The notes under the pieces are model-generated. The model had not been told where the DNA came from. It did not search any database and was given only the letters and a program-made list of their open reading frames with translations. The position numbers and the translations under genes were made by a program. This document shows, one piece after another, positions 1-9,333 of a stretch of 55,041 nucleotides of DNA. Each line of letters starts with the position of its first letter. The stretch's first letter is position 1. The stretch comes from Alphaproteobacteria bacterium (GTDB lineage: Bacteria > Pseudomonadota > Alphaproteobacteria > DSM-16000 > Inquilinaceae), in the NCBI GenBank assembly GCA_009909005.1, contig JAAAOG010000074.1, forward strand, positions 1 to 55,041, written 5' to 3'.

Positions 1-101
1 TCGAACAAAGGGATAGGATAGCAGAGGGTTGACACCGCTCCAGCCCACTGGACCAAACCATGAACGAGCGGACAATTGATGTGTTACCTACACCGGTCAA
101 T

Positions 102-1187
102 TCAGTTTGTTATCGACAGCCCCTGGGTCACCAGGCCGGTGCCGGGCAGTTCGCCGATCTTCGCGCCGGTCAAATTGGCGTGGCGCAGCTGCGCATCGGT
201 GAAATCGGCCCCGCGCAGATCGGCATGGCTGAGATCCGCCCGCAGCAGATTGGCGCCGCACAGCCGGGCGGCTGCCAGGTTCGCCTTGCACAGCTTCGTA
301 TCCGTGAAGACGGCCAGGGTCAGATTGGATGCGGCCATATTCGCACCGGAGAGATCGCGCCCGGAGAGGTCGAGGGCGTAGAAGTCGAACTGCGCGCCCT
401 CCTTCCCGCCGGTGGTGATCCAGCGGCTGTGCTCCTGCAAGCGGCTGCCCAGTTCCGCCTCACTCAATGCCAGGGTCACGGCCATTCTGGCATGGCCGAG
501 TGCGAGATCCTGCAGGTCGATATCCTGCATCGAGGCGCCGCGGAAATCCGCCTCGGCCATAAAGGCCCCTTTCAGTTCGGTGCCGACCATCTCGGCACCC
601 TGAAACCGCGCCGCGCGGATGTCGGCGCCCTCGAGGCTGGTGTGGCGCATGACCGCGCCGCTGAAATCGGCGTGTTTCAGCTTGCTCTGGTTGAGGCGCG
701 TGCGATTGAGAATGGCGCCGCGGAACGAGCTTCCCTGGGTTTCGTCGGCCGTCGAGGTGTTCAGCTCCACCACCTTGTTAAGCACCCGGCCGATGCGCAG
801 GTCGGCGCCCGACATCCGCGTGCCGGTCAGATTGGCCTTGTCGAAGGTCGTGCCGCGCAGATCGGTCTTTTCGAAATCCGCGTTGGTCAGGTCGGCCTTG
901 TCGAACTTGGCGGAAAGGATGGTGGCGCCGCGGAAACAGGCATTGCGCAAATCGGAATCGGAAAAATCGCACGAGACGAAATCGGCGTAGGAGAAGTCCA
1001 TGCCCTGGAAATCCAGCTCCGCCAGGGCGCAGCGCCAGAGCATGGCGCGCTGTCCGTTGGGCTGGCCCTTGTTGTAGCGCCGGTGCAATTCAGCGATCCG
1101 GGCCAGCATGGGCTGTGTGACGCGGAGATCCAGGACGGCCTTTTCCGGTATGGTCGCTTGTTTGGTCGTAATCCGTGCCGGGCTCAT
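102..1187 (-). CDS. Pentapeptide-repeat protein
   Basis: This is a 361-residue protein. Apart from about 55 N-terminal residues it consists largely of A(D/N)LXX-type pentapeptide repeats (for example ADLTNADF and ANLLRADLSHADLRGADF), which are expected to fold into a right-handed quadrilateral beta-helix. The helix is interrupted at about residues 235-275 by a non-repeat segment containing SRWITTGGKEGAQFDF; similar inserts occur in other alphaproteobacterial members. There is no signal peptide or membrane segment, so it is probably cytoplasmic. The ATG at 1187 has only a weak GGATCA upstream. It is divergent from the EamA gene across a 126-bp gap that should hold both promoters. No catalytic motif is visible, and the cellular role of such proteins is mostly unknown, so none is assigned. 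Confidence 0.9.
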   Translation of the reverse strand: MSPARITTKQATIPEKAVLDLRVTQPMLARIAELHRRYNKGQPNGQRAMLWRCALAELDFQGMDFSYADFVSCDFSDSDLRNACFRGATILSAKFDKADLTNADFEKTDLRGTTFDKANLTGTRMSGADLRIGRVLNKVVELNTSTADETQGSSFRGAILNRTRLNQSKLKHADFSGAVMRHTSLEGADIRAARFQGAEMVGTELKGAFMAEADFRGASMQDIDLQDLALGHARMAVTLALSEAELGSRLQEHSRWITTGGKEGAQFDFYALDLSGRDLSGANMAASNLTLAVFTDTKLCKANLAAARLCGANLLRADLSHADLRGADFTDAQLRHANLTGAKIGELPGTGLVTQGLSITN

Positions 1188-1313
1188 TCACCATTGATCC
1201 CTGTATCGCGTATCGCGTCTCCGCCCTGGCCGAAATCCCGACCACCGAAGCGAGGATCTCCCGGCCGTGACGTCCGGGTCGGCCGGGTCCGGGAAAACCC
1301 GGATGCCCCTGAG

Positions 1314-2288
1314 ATGACGCTACCTTGGCGTGAAATGTTTAAAATTCCATTCTTTCGACCTCGACAATCCCGCCGTGCGCCGGAACCGGCGCGGGTTGCC
1401 CTGCCGGCGACGGGGGAGCCGGCCGCCCCGACACTGCGCATCGGCTGGGGCATTCTGGCCATGATCGTCGCCATTGCCCTGTTTGCGGCCATGGATACCT
1501 GCATCAAGATGCTGCGGGACGACTATAGCGCCCTGCAGATCCTGTTCTTCCGGATGCTGTTCGCCGCCCCGCCGACGCTGTGGCTGATCCACCGGGACGG
1601 AGGGCGCCGGGCTCTGGAGACCCGGCGCTTCGGCCGCCATGCTTTGCGCACGGCCCTGACGCTTGTGGCCCTGTTCTGCTTCTTCCACAGCTTCCGGCTG
1701 ATGGCGCTGGCGGAGGTCTATGCCATAACCTATGCCGCACCGCTGATCGTCACCGCGCTGGGCGTGCCGATGCTGGGCGAGAAGGTCGGCCCGCGGCGCT
1801 GGCTGGCGGTGCTGGTCGGCTTTGCCGGCGTGCTGATCGTGCTGCGCCCCGGGGCGGGGCTGATCGGCGGCGGCGGCGCCATCGCCCTGCTCGGCACGAC
1901 GCTGCTGGCCGTCGGGATGATCATGCTGCGCGATCTCAGCCGCACCGAGACCAACGCCGCCATCGTCTTCTATTTCACCATCCTGGGCGGTGTCATCAGC
2001 GGGCTGGCCAGCACCGCGGTCTGGGTCTGGCCGGAGGGCGGCGACTGGCTGTGGCTGATGGCGGTCGGTCTGATCGGCGGTCTGGGCCAGATCTTCGTCA
2101 CCGAGGCCTTTCGCTGGGCGCCCGTCGCCGTCGTCAGCCCCTTCCAGTACACCTCGCTGCTCTGGGGCGTGCTGTTCGGCTATGCCGTCTTCGGCGATAC
2201 CATCGACCTGCCCACCCTGATCGGCGCCGGCGTCATTATCGCCAGCGGCGTCTACATCGTCCGGCGGGAAGCCGGCGGCAGCGGATAG
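1314..2288 (+). CDS. EamA/DMT-family membrane transporter
   Basis: This is a 324-residue inner-membrane protein with about ten hydrophobic helices arranged as two EamA repeats, typical of the drug/metabolite transporter superfamily. The first repeat begins at about residue 45 (GWGILAMIVAIALFAAMDT); the second begins at about residue 180 and ends in a helix with GAGVIIASGVYIV. The frame stays open to position 60, but that part runs antisense through the pentapeptide-repeat gene, so the start is placed at the ATG at 1314. An ATG at 1335 is an alternative, and neither has a strong ribosome site. The substrate cannot be predicted. The stop codon directly abuts the stop codon of the convergent ATPase gene, leaving no room for a terminator. 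Confidence 0.88.
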   Translation: MTLPWREMFKIPFFRPRQSRRAPEPARVALPATGEPAAPTLRIGWGILAMIVAIALFAAMDTCIKMLRDDYSALQILFFRMLFAAPPTLWLIHRDGGRRALETRRFGRHALRTALTLVALFCFFHSFRLMALAEVYAITYAAPLIVTALGVPMLGEKVGPRRWLAVLVGFAGVLIVLRPGAGLIGGGGAIALLGTTLLAVGMIMLRDLSRTETNAAIVFYFTILGGVISGLASTAVWVWPEGGDWLWLMAVGLIGGLGQIFVTEAFRWAPVAVVSPFQYTSLLWGVLFGYAVFGDTIDLPTLIGAGVIIASGVYIVRREAGGSG

Positions 2289-3995
2289 TCAGTCGGTCCG
2301 CGGCCGGGCCCGTCCGGCAGTCTCGGCGATCAGGTCCAGAGTCCCCCGGACTTCAGGGTCGATCGCCGCGACCGGCACGAAGGACGCCAGAACATGGAAA
2401 TCGGTCTTTCGCATCATGTTGGGCAGGCCGAGGCCCTTGTAGAAATTCGTGAAGAGCGGCGTCAGAAAATCATCGCTGGCCTTGATATCAGGACCCCAGG
2501 GTGACGGCTTCGACAGGGTGGCGAGGGCCGACTCGGTGGTCTCGATCGCCTTTTCCATCTCCCGGCGCCAGGTCTCGGCGAAGAGATCGCCCTGTCGGCG
2601 GCCGGCGTCTTCGGCATAGGCCAGCAGCGTCTCGCGATCGCAGAGATAGTTTTCCAACTCCCGCCGCGCCCACATGGTTTGTGTCAGGACCGGGTCAAGC
2701 GGCGGCTTCAGGTCGAGCCGGTCGAATATGGCGACGCCCAGAAGGTCCGGTTTGCATTCGCGAAGACCGTAGAAGTGCTCCTGGGCCTTGCGCGGCTGAT
2801 TGCCGACATAATGCACAAAAACCTGGGCCAGATGACCCGCTGCGGGATGCTCGAGCCGGTCCGCCAGGGCGTTCAGACAGGCGAGATCCGTGGATCCCTC
2901 CAGGTACAGGACCCAGCCGCGCTCCTCGGCCAGGTAATAATGCTCGAAGCCGATATCCTTCAGCGACTTCAGGACCTGGCTGCCGCGATCGTCGATCCGG
3001 TGCGGCCGGCCGACAAAGGCGATGACGATGTCGCGGTCGGCGGCCTCGTTGAGAATCACCTCCGAATGGCTGGCGGCGATGATCTGGCTGCCGGTGGCTG
3101 CGGCGGTTTGCGTGAGCACGCGATAAATCTGGCGCTGACGCAGGATTTCCAGATGAGCGTCCGGTTCGTCCAGCAGAAGCACCGAGCCGGGATTGGCGGT
3201 CATATGCGCCAGCAGGAGAAGGGTCTGTTGCTGGCCACGGCCGCTGGAGGCAATATCCAGCCTGGTGTTGTCTCGTGTTCGAAAAGTCATGACGATCTCG
3301 CCCCGCTCGCTGACATAGGTCGGCGAGTCCAGTCTGACACCGAACAGGACCTGCATTTGGGCGACAATCTGCGCCCATTTGTCCTTGCCGTCATCCTTCT
3401 CGAAAATCTGATAACAGAGGTTCCGGAGAACTTCCGCTGTCCGCCCCTCTCCCAAAAGGACATTGATGGCGCCTTCGTCTATGCGCCTTTCATTTGCGGC
3501 CAGCCCGGACATCGGCGGCAGATAGGCGATCCGGACATCCTGCGAGGCCGGGGGGACCGCCATACGCTCACCGTTCGGGAGTTGAAGCGGTCGACAGTAA
3601 AAGGACTCTTCGTTGGCGTAGTAGAATTCCAGGCCGGATTCCCAGATGTCCTGCCCTTCCAGAGCTTCAACAATGACCTCCAGGAAAATTTTCTGCGATC
3701 CTCCGCGTCTTGAAGACTCCTGCGTTCGCAGATTCCGCCACAGGAATTTTGCAGCCGCGACAGGGATCGTAATCAGTTCCCTGCGGTTGATCGTGACACC
3801 CGGACGATTGGCGGGAACAGTACCGGTTTTCCGCTTTTCTGCCCATCTTTTGACGCCGATGTTCCAAAGTGCCAGGGCCTGAAGCGCCGAGGTCTTGCCG
3901 GAATTATTGGGACCAATCAAAACGACGCGATCGCCAAGCTCAAGTTCGATATCGTCGAAAAGTTTGAAGTTACGAATTCTTATCTTTGTAAGCAC
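2289..3995 (-). CDS. OLD-like AAA ATPase with DUF4435/TOPRIM-like C-terminus
   Basis: This is a 568-residue protein. The N-terminal half is an SMC/ABC-type ATPase: Walker A GPNNSGKT at 28-35, an SSGRGQQQT signature-like stretch, Walker B SVLLLDEPDAHLE and a switch His in AASHSE. The C-terminal half carries LEGSTDL, AIFDRLD and RRELENYL, which resembles the TOPRIM-like DUF4435 module found in OLD-family nucleases. Family knowledge suggests an ATP-regulated nuclease acting in DNA repair or phage defence; the assignment of the C-terminal domain is by eye. The start is the GTG at 3995, with GAGG eight bases upstream. It appears to be a stand-alone gene, with the end of the DUF2934 gene 97 bp upstream. 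Confidence 0.82.
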   Translation of the reverse strand: MLTKIRIRNFKLFDDIELELGDRVVLIGPNNSGKTSALQALALWNIGVKRWAEKRKTGTVPANRPGVTINRRELITIPVAAAKFLWRNLRTQESSRRGGSQKIFLEVIVEALEGQDIWESGLEFYYANEESFYCRPLQLPNGERMAVPPASQDVRIAYLPPMSGLAANERRIDEGAINVLLGEGRTAEVLRNLCYQIFEKDDGKDKWAQIVAQMQVLFGVRLDSPTYVSERGEIVMTFRTRDNTRLDIASSGRGQQQTLLLLAHMTANPGSVLLLDEPDAHLEILRQRQIYRVLTQTAAATGSQIIAASHSEVILNEAADRDIVIAFVGRPHRIDDRGSQVLKSLKDIGFEHYYLAEERGWVLYLEGSTDLACLNALADRLEHPAAGHLAQVFVHYVGNQPRKAQEHFYGLRECKPDLLGVAIFDRLDLKPPLDPVLTQTMWARRELENYLCDRETLLAYAEDAGRRQGDLFAETWRREMEKAIETTESALATLSKPSPWGPDIKASDDFLTPLFTNFYKGLGLPNMMRKTDFHVLASFVPVAAIDPEVRGTLDLIAETAGRARPRTD

Positions 3996-4092
3996 ATTCT
4001 CCGCCTCAAATTTTCAAGGTGAATCACGCAAAGGAACGACAACCCGGCTCCGAGCTTGCGCCAGTGCCGGGTTGTGCATTCCCGCCGTAAAT

Positions 4093-4683
4093 CTACTTTT
4101 TCGTCGTCTTTCTTGGTTTGGCTCCGGTCGTCGCGGTTTTGGCCTTGGTTGCCGTGCTCTTGCGTGTGGCGCCTTTTTTCGGCGGCTCTTCTTCCTTGGT
4201 CTTCGCTTGGGGGGAGGCCTGCGGCTCCGGCGCAGGCTGGGCGGCCGGGGTTTCCTTCGGCTTTTCGGCGGCCTTGGCCGGCTTGTCCTCGATGGTGTCG
4301 GCGGCTTTGGCCGCCTTGCTCTCGGCCTCAACCACCGGATCGGGCTTCGGCTTCGCTTCGGTCAGGCTGTCGCTGGCGGCCTCGGACCGCGGCGGCGGTT
4401 CGGGCTGGGGGGCGGGCTCGGGCTCCAGTTCCGGCTGGGACGGCGCCTGGGGCTCCGGCGTGGTCTCGGGGCGCAGCGCGGTCGGCGCCGGCTCGGGTTC
4501 GGCGACCGGCTGGGGCTGCGGCTGCGCGGGCGCGGGAGCCTCTTCCGCCGCCTGCCGGGCCTCGGCCTCCAGCTCTTCCATCGCCATCTGCCAGTGCGCA
4601 TCGGAGCGGCCTTCGGGACATCCTTCCCGCTGCCAGATTTCGAATGCCCGCTTGCCGATCTGGTCTTGATCGATGTCCGTCAT
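4093..4683 (-). CDS. DUF2934 domain protein with long Pro/Glu/Ala-rich tail
   Basis: This is a 196-residue protein. Residues 1-40 form a DUF2934-type helical domain (RAFEIWQREGCPEGRSDAHW is the recognisable core). They are followed by about 120 residues of low-complexity Pro, Glu, Gln and Ala, and then a strongly basic Lys/Thr tail ending KPRKTTKK. The start is the ATG at 4683, with GAGGGAG nine bases upstream; a longer reading frame to 4782 lacks such a site. No signal peptide is seen. The basic tail resembles those of nucleoid-associated or histone-like proteins and could bind DNA or an acidic surface, but that is inference. The function of DUF2934 is not known. Confidence 0.8.
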   Translation of the reverse strand: MTDIDQDQIGKRAFEIWQREGCPEGRSDAHWQMAMEELEAEARQAAEEAPAPAQPQPQPVAEPEPAPTALRPETTPEPQAPSQPELEPEPAPQPEPPPRSEAASDSLTEAKPKPDPVVEAESKAAKAADTIEDKPAKAAEKPKETPAAQPAPEPQASPQAKTKEEEPPKKGATRKSTATKAKTATTGAKPRKTTKK

Positions 4684-4848
4684 CGAAGCCGCTCCCTCGG
4701 AAATATTGTCAGAAGACCGCCACTCCGGGCGTCCGCGAATCGCGTTCTGAGGAAACACGAGACCGCCCGAGATTTCAAGCACAGGAGGGCTTATCTGGAC
4801 TTTCCCGAAGGCCTCGCCGGCAAAGCCGGTCCGCGGAGCCCGACGTCC

Positions 4849-7800
4849 TCAATACTCCCACTCGAATTTCACCCCGACCCGGCCGGTCGAGTCCGAGCCG
4901 ACATCGGTTTCAACGGAAATATTCGGCGTGACTTCCACTTCGACCGTGACGCGACTGGAGCCTTCGCTCAGGTTCTGTTCGACCCCGACGAAGACGTCGT
5001 CACTCACATAACGGCCGGCCGAGAGTTCGGTTTCGCCGCCTTCCGCCTCCTGAATTTCCAGCCGGTCGAGCTGCAGGGTCTCGCGAATGCGCGCCATGAT
5101 GTTGCCGCCGCCGCCGACGCCGGCGAGTTCCGCCGCCGCGGAGGCCAGCTCGATCGCTTGTGCGGTGCTCAACTCGGTCGGGCTCTGGCCGAAGAGCAGG
5201 CGGGCGAGGATCTCGTCTTCCGGGTAGGGCGGCTCCGAGAAGAAGGACAGTTCGGGGTTGGAGGCGCGGCCGGCGATCTGCACGCCGCCGGTGACATCCT
5301 CGGTCTCGGTCACGGCCCGGAGGTCGAGGGTCGGATTGATCTCCGCCTCGCCGTTGAAGACGACCTCGCCCTCCTCGAAAACGAAGCGCTTGCCGAGCAG
5401 ATCGAGCGTGCCGCGCCGCGTGCCCAACTGGCCGGTGATGCGCGGCGTGTCGGCTGTGCCGCCGACCATCAGCCTGCCGCCAAGCTCCAGATCCGCGCCG
5501 CGGCCGCGGATAAAGATCTGGCCGGGCGCATTGACGGTGATGTCAAGCGCCAGGCTGAAGGCGGTGGCCGGCTCCTCCTCGCCTTCGTCCCGGTCGCCGC
5601 GCCGCTCGGCCAAGTCTTCCGGCACATTGACCTCCCGCACGTCGAGGGTGGGGACGGAGGATGGCATCTGCCGCGGAATGCTGAACTGCGCCTCCTCGAC
5701 CGTCAGCGTGCCCTCGAGTGCGGCGTCGGCCGTCAGGTCGCCGGTCAGGGCGAGGTCGCCGCCCAGAATGGCGCTCAGCATCTGCGATTCGATGAGATGC
5801 GCCTCGTCGAGCGCCAGCGTCACGTCGATCGGCATGCCCTCGGCGGCGCCGATGTCGATGCCGCCCTCGCCGGAGAGCGAGCCGCCGCCGGGGGTCCGGG
5901 CGATGAGCTCGGTGACGGTAAAGCGCCGGCTGCCTTCCGCGGTCAGGACCAGGCCGATGTCTTCCAGCAGGATGCCGTATTGCGCATTCTCGTAGAGCCC
6001 GTCGGTCAGCCGGATCTCGCCGTCGGCCTGTGGCGCGTCGATCGGGCCCGTGAGCGCCACGTCGATGGCGGCCCGGCCCGCGACCCGGTCGGCGGTGGTG
6101 GCCAGCATGTTGTTGAGCAGTGCCAGGTCGAGCGTGCCGGTGATGTCGCCATCCAGCCGGCCATTGCTCGGCACCGCCGGCACGCCGCCGGGTCCCATGC
6201 GCAGCGGCAGACCGAGATCGGCGTTGAGGGTGCTGTCGTCCGGCAGGGTCAGCGTGGCGTCGAGCCGGGCCCGGCCCCCCTCCCATTGCCCGCCGACGGC
6301 CAGGTCCAGCGGGCCGAAGCCTTGTTCGCGCAGCTGGGTCAGGCCGATATCGGCGGCGCGCAGGTCGAGGCTGGCGCGCGGTGCGGCCTGCGAGCCGCGC
6401 AGCGCCAGCGACCCGTTCAGCCGGCCCTGGAGGTTGAGCTCGGGTGCGGCCAGATCCGCCAGAGCCAGGGGCAGGCTGTCGATACCGACATCGAGGCTGT
6501 AGTCGGCCGGATCGTAGCGGCCGTCGACGCGGACGCTGCCATCCCGCGCGGTCAGCCGCAGGTCCTCGACGACAATCGCCGGACCGGCCAGCGTCACGGT
6601 CGCCGGGCCGGCCAGGGCCAGCGGCTCGCCCTGATAGCGGCCGGACAGGCGCGCGATGGCGATGCGGATGGCGTCGCCGGCGAGGTCGAGGCGGGCGGCC
6701 GTGTCCAGAGCCAGCTCCGGGCCGTCGGCCCGGATGGTCGTCGACAGGCTCTCCAGGGTCCCCTCGGCCGTGACCGCCAGGCTGTCGAGCCGCATGTCGG
6801 CGGCCGACACGCCCTGGCCGTCGAGCTCCGCCTGCAGCTCCGGCGTGCCCAGCGCATTGCGGACACGGGCGTCCAGCCGGGCATCGGCGATGGAGACGCT
6901 GCCCGGCAGCGCCGCCTGCGACAGGCTCAGAACGGCCGACACATCCTGCCGCCCGTCGACCACCGTCAGGTCGAGGGAGAGATCGGCCGTCCCCTGCAGG
7001 GGCAGGTCGGCCAGCGCGCCGAGCGTGCCGAGATCGGGTACGGTGGCGGCGACGCTGCCGTCGGCCGTGCCGTCGAAGCCGGCGGTCAGGGCCCCGGTGA
7101 TTTCCGCGTCCGCCAGAGCGAGACGCAGATCCGCAAGCTGCACCCCGCCGCCCAGCACGGTATAGGCGGTGTCGAGGCTGACCGGCCGGTCGCGCCAGGT
7201 CGCGGTCAGCGAGACCTCGCCCTGCGGCGTGCCGGCGAGGTCGGCGGCCGACACTTGCAGCGTTGCCTGCGGAATGCTCTGGCCGCCGGCCTCCAGGTCG
7301 CTGGCGTCCAGCGTGGCGTGCACCGTCAGGTCGTCGAGCGGCCCCGTGGCCCGCAGCAACAGCCCGGCCGAACCCGCCAGCGCCGGGTCGATGGCCGACA
7401 GGTCGGGCAGGTCGATGGTCACGCCGGCCTGCAGGGCCTCGGTCAGGGCGATGCGGTCCGACTCCAGCCGGGTGCCGGCGGCCTCCAGCACCAGCCCGGT
7501 CACGATCACCGAACCGTCCGGTTCCGCCCGGACCCGGGTCGTCAGCGTGGTGCGGTCGCCGAGCAGCGCGTCGGCCTGGGCGATGCCGGTCGCCGCGTCG
7601 CGCAGCACCGCCTCCAACCCGGCCGTCACCGTGCCTTCCGTCGCGGTGACGTCGAGGTCGAGCTGCAAGGCGCCGCGCAACGGCTGGCCGGCGAGACCGG
7701 CGAAGGCCCGCAGCTGCGGCACGGCGAGATGCGCCTGGGCGTCGGCCTCGGCGCCCCAGTTCCGGGCGGTGCCTTCGGCGGTCAGCTCGGCTGCCGGCGT

Positions 7801-9333
7801 GGTCAGGGTCAGGGACAGCGGCTCGGCGCTGCCGTCCAGCCCGATCGTGCCGGACGCTGCCAGGGCAATCTCCGGCTGCAGCAGCGGCGCCAGGGCGGGA
7901 TCGCCGAGATCGGCGGCCCGGGTGACCGCGTTCAGGTCGATCGTGACGCGGGCGTCCGGACGGTCGAGCGGCCCCTGCGGATCCGCCGCCAGGTCGACGC
8001 GCAGGCCGTCCATCCGGATGCCGGGGCCGGCGGCGAGGCCCTCGGCCGTCAGGGCGGCGGTAAGGTCGGGCTGCAGCGCCGGTCCCTCGGCCGTCAGCGA
8101 AAGCTGAAGGCTGTCGACCGTCGGGCCCGCGCCCGCCTCGGCCGGGCCGGCGAGGCCTTCGGCCTCCAGCATGACCGAGGCGGTCAGGTCGTCCATTCCG
8201 CCCTCGGCCTCGGCCTGCAGGCGCAGGCCTGACCAGCCGGTGCCCGGCGGCAGCAGCCCGGCGAACACCGCGGCGTCGCCGGCCTCAAGCCGAAGGTCGA
8301 CGGACAGGCGCTCGCCGTCCGGATCGAGCGAGCCTGACGTGGCGATATCGGCGGCGGGGGCGGTCAGGCGCAGGTCCTGCCAGCCGATCTCCCCGGCCGG
8401 CCCGTAGGTGATGTCGCCGGCCAGGCCGATGCCGCCGGCCACAAGCGGGTCGAGCGGATCGTCGGTCAGCGCCGCCAGCCGCGCCGTCAGGTCCGGCCTC
8501 AGGACGAGTCCGGCTTCCGTCTCGCGCAGGCCGATCGTGCCCTCGGCGCCGAGCTCGGGCCCGGCCCGCGCCTGGAGCGCGGCCCGCCAGTCGGTCACCG
8601 GCCCGTCGCCCTGCAGCGAGACGGACACGGGCGGCAGGCCGGGCAGGGCGGCGGTGCGGGCGACAAGGCCGCCGGCCGGCTCGTCGACCTGCAGGTCGAG
8701 TGCAAGCTGCTGCGTGTCCGGCGCAAAGCCCAGATCGAGCGCGATGGTGCCCGGCGCGTCCAGCCGCTCCAGATTGAGCCGGGCCATCAGGCCGCCCGCC
8801 GCGTCCGGCAGCCGCGCCTCGGCCGACAGCGTGAAGGACGCTGCGGTGCCCAGCACCGGGGCGTCCAGGCGGATCTCCTCGACCGCCAGCCGGTCGAGCC
8901 GCACGTCGACCGGCAGCTCCGGCAGCGCCAGGTCGGAGGGGCGGAAGGGGGCGGCCGGGTCCTCCGGCGGTGCCGGCTCGGGTCCCGGCAGCGGTGGCCG
9001 GCGGACATGCACGGTGCCGGCGGTCAGCGCCGCGACCTCGAGCCGGCCGCCGATCAGGGCGCCCGGCGACCAGGCCAACCGGGCCCGGTCGACGCTCAGC
9101 CAGACGCCGTCGGCATCGGACAGGGCCAGGTCGGTCACGCTGAAATCAACGGGCACGAAGCCGTCGATACCGCCGACCGAGACGGTGCCGCCAGCGAGGT
9201 CGGTGATCAGATCGGCCGCGGTGCGTTGCGCCACCGGCAGGTTCAGGACGCCGATCACGACAGCCAGCAGCAGCACCGGCACCAGGACGATCAGCAGCGG
9301 AAGCCGCCACAGCCAGCGGCGCGATTTGCGCAT
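4849..9333 (-). CDS. tamB: TamB, inner-membrane component of the translocation and assembly module
   Basis: This is a 1494-residue protein with one N-terminal membrane helix (about residues 10-28, WRLPLLIVLVPVLLLAVVIG). A very long run of short amphipathic beta repeats follows, and the C-terminal DUF490/TamB domain ends in KFEWEY. TamB forms a periplasm-spanning hydrophobic groove that works with TamA in outer-membrane protein assembly and phospholipid transport. E. coli TamB is about 1260 residues, so this copy is somewhat longer. The ATG at 9333 shares its A with the TGA of tamA (TGATG), so the two are translationally coupled; a TTG codon one position earlier is less likely. Composition is very rich in Ala, Leu, Asp and Gly, as usual for high-GC TamB. 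Confidence 0.95.
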   Translation of the reverse strand: MRKSRRWLWRLPLLIVLVPVLLLAVVIGVLNLPVAQRTAADLITDLAGGTVSVGGIDGFVPVDFSVTDLALSDADGVWLSVDRARLAWSPGALIGGRLEVAALTAGTVHVRRPPLPGPEPAPPEDPAAPFRPSDLALPELPVDVRLDRLAVEEIRLDAPVLGTAASFTLSAEARLPDAAGGLMARLNLERLDAPGTIALDLGFAPDTQQLALDLQVDEPAGGLVARTAALPGLPPVSVSLQGDGPVTDWRAALQARAGPELGAEGTIGLRETEAGLVLRPDLTARLAALTDDPLDPLVAGGIGLAGDITYGPAGEIGWQDLRLTAPAADIATSGSLDPDGERLSVDLRLEAGDAAVFAGLLPPGTGWSGLRLQAEAEGGMDDLTASVMLEAEGLAGPAEAGAGPTVDSLQLSLTAEGPALQPDLTAALTAEGLAAGPGIRMDGLRVDLAADPQGPLDRPDARVTIDLNAVTRAADLGDPALAPLLQPEIALAASGTIGLDGSAEPLSLTLTTPAAELTAEGTARNWGAEADAQAHLAVPQLRAFAGLAGQPLRGALQLDLDVTATEGTVTAGLEAVLRDAATGIAQADALLGDRTTLTTRVRAEPDGSVIVTGLVLEAAGTRLESDRIALTEALQAGVTIDLPDLSAIDPALAGSAGLLLRATGPLDDLTVHATLDASDLEAGGQSIPQATLQVSAADLAGTPQGEVSLTATWRDRPVSLDTAYTVLGGGVQLADLRLALADAEITGALTAGFDGTADGSVAATVPDLGTLGALADLPLQGTADLSLDLTVVDGRQDVSAVLSLSQAALPGSVSIADARLDARVRNALGTPELQAELDGQGVSAADMRLDSLAVTAEGTLESLSTTIRADGPELALDTAARLDLAGDAIRIAIARLSGRYQGEPLALAGPATVTLAGPAIVVEDLRLTARDGSVRVDGRYDPADYSLDVGIDSLPLALADLAAPELNLQGRLNGSLALRGSQAAPRASLDLRAADIGLTQLREQGFGPLDLAVGGQWEGGRARLDATLTLPDDSTLNADLGLPLRMGPGGVPAVPSNGRLDGDITGTLDLALLNNMLATTADRVAGRAAIDVALTGPIDAPQADGEIRLTDGLYENAQYGILLEDIGLVLTAEGSRRFTVTELIARTPGGGSLSGEGGIDIGAAEGMPIDVTLALDEAHLIESQMLSAILGGDLALTGDLTADAALEGTLTVEEAQFSIPRQMPSSVPTLDVREVNVPEDLAERRGDRDEGEEEPATAFSLALDITVNAPGQIFIRGRGADLELGGRLMVGGTADTPRITGQLGTRRGTLDLLGKRFVFEEGEVVFNGEAEINPTLDLRAVTETEDVTGGVQIAGRASNPELSFFSEPPYPEDEILARLLFGQSPTELSTAQAIELASAAAELAGVGGGGNIMARIRETLQLDRLEIQEAEGGETELSAGRYVSDDVFVGVEQNLSEGSSRVTVEVEVTPNISVETDVGSDSTGRVGVKFEWEY

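Noticed and set aside
1-101. A short minus-strand frame open to the left edge
   Set aside because: About 20 codons, no ribosome site and no recognisable sequence, so a gene cannot be supported.
60-1313. N-terminal 418-codon extension of the EamA frame
   Set aside because: It runs antisense through the pentapeptide-repeat gene, repeats its periodicity and has no membrane or other domain.
3895-8232. A 1445-codon open frame on the plus strand
   Set aside because: It is the antisense shadow of tamB: Arg/Gly/Gln-rich low-complexity translation with no domain, whereas the minus strand gives a full TamB.
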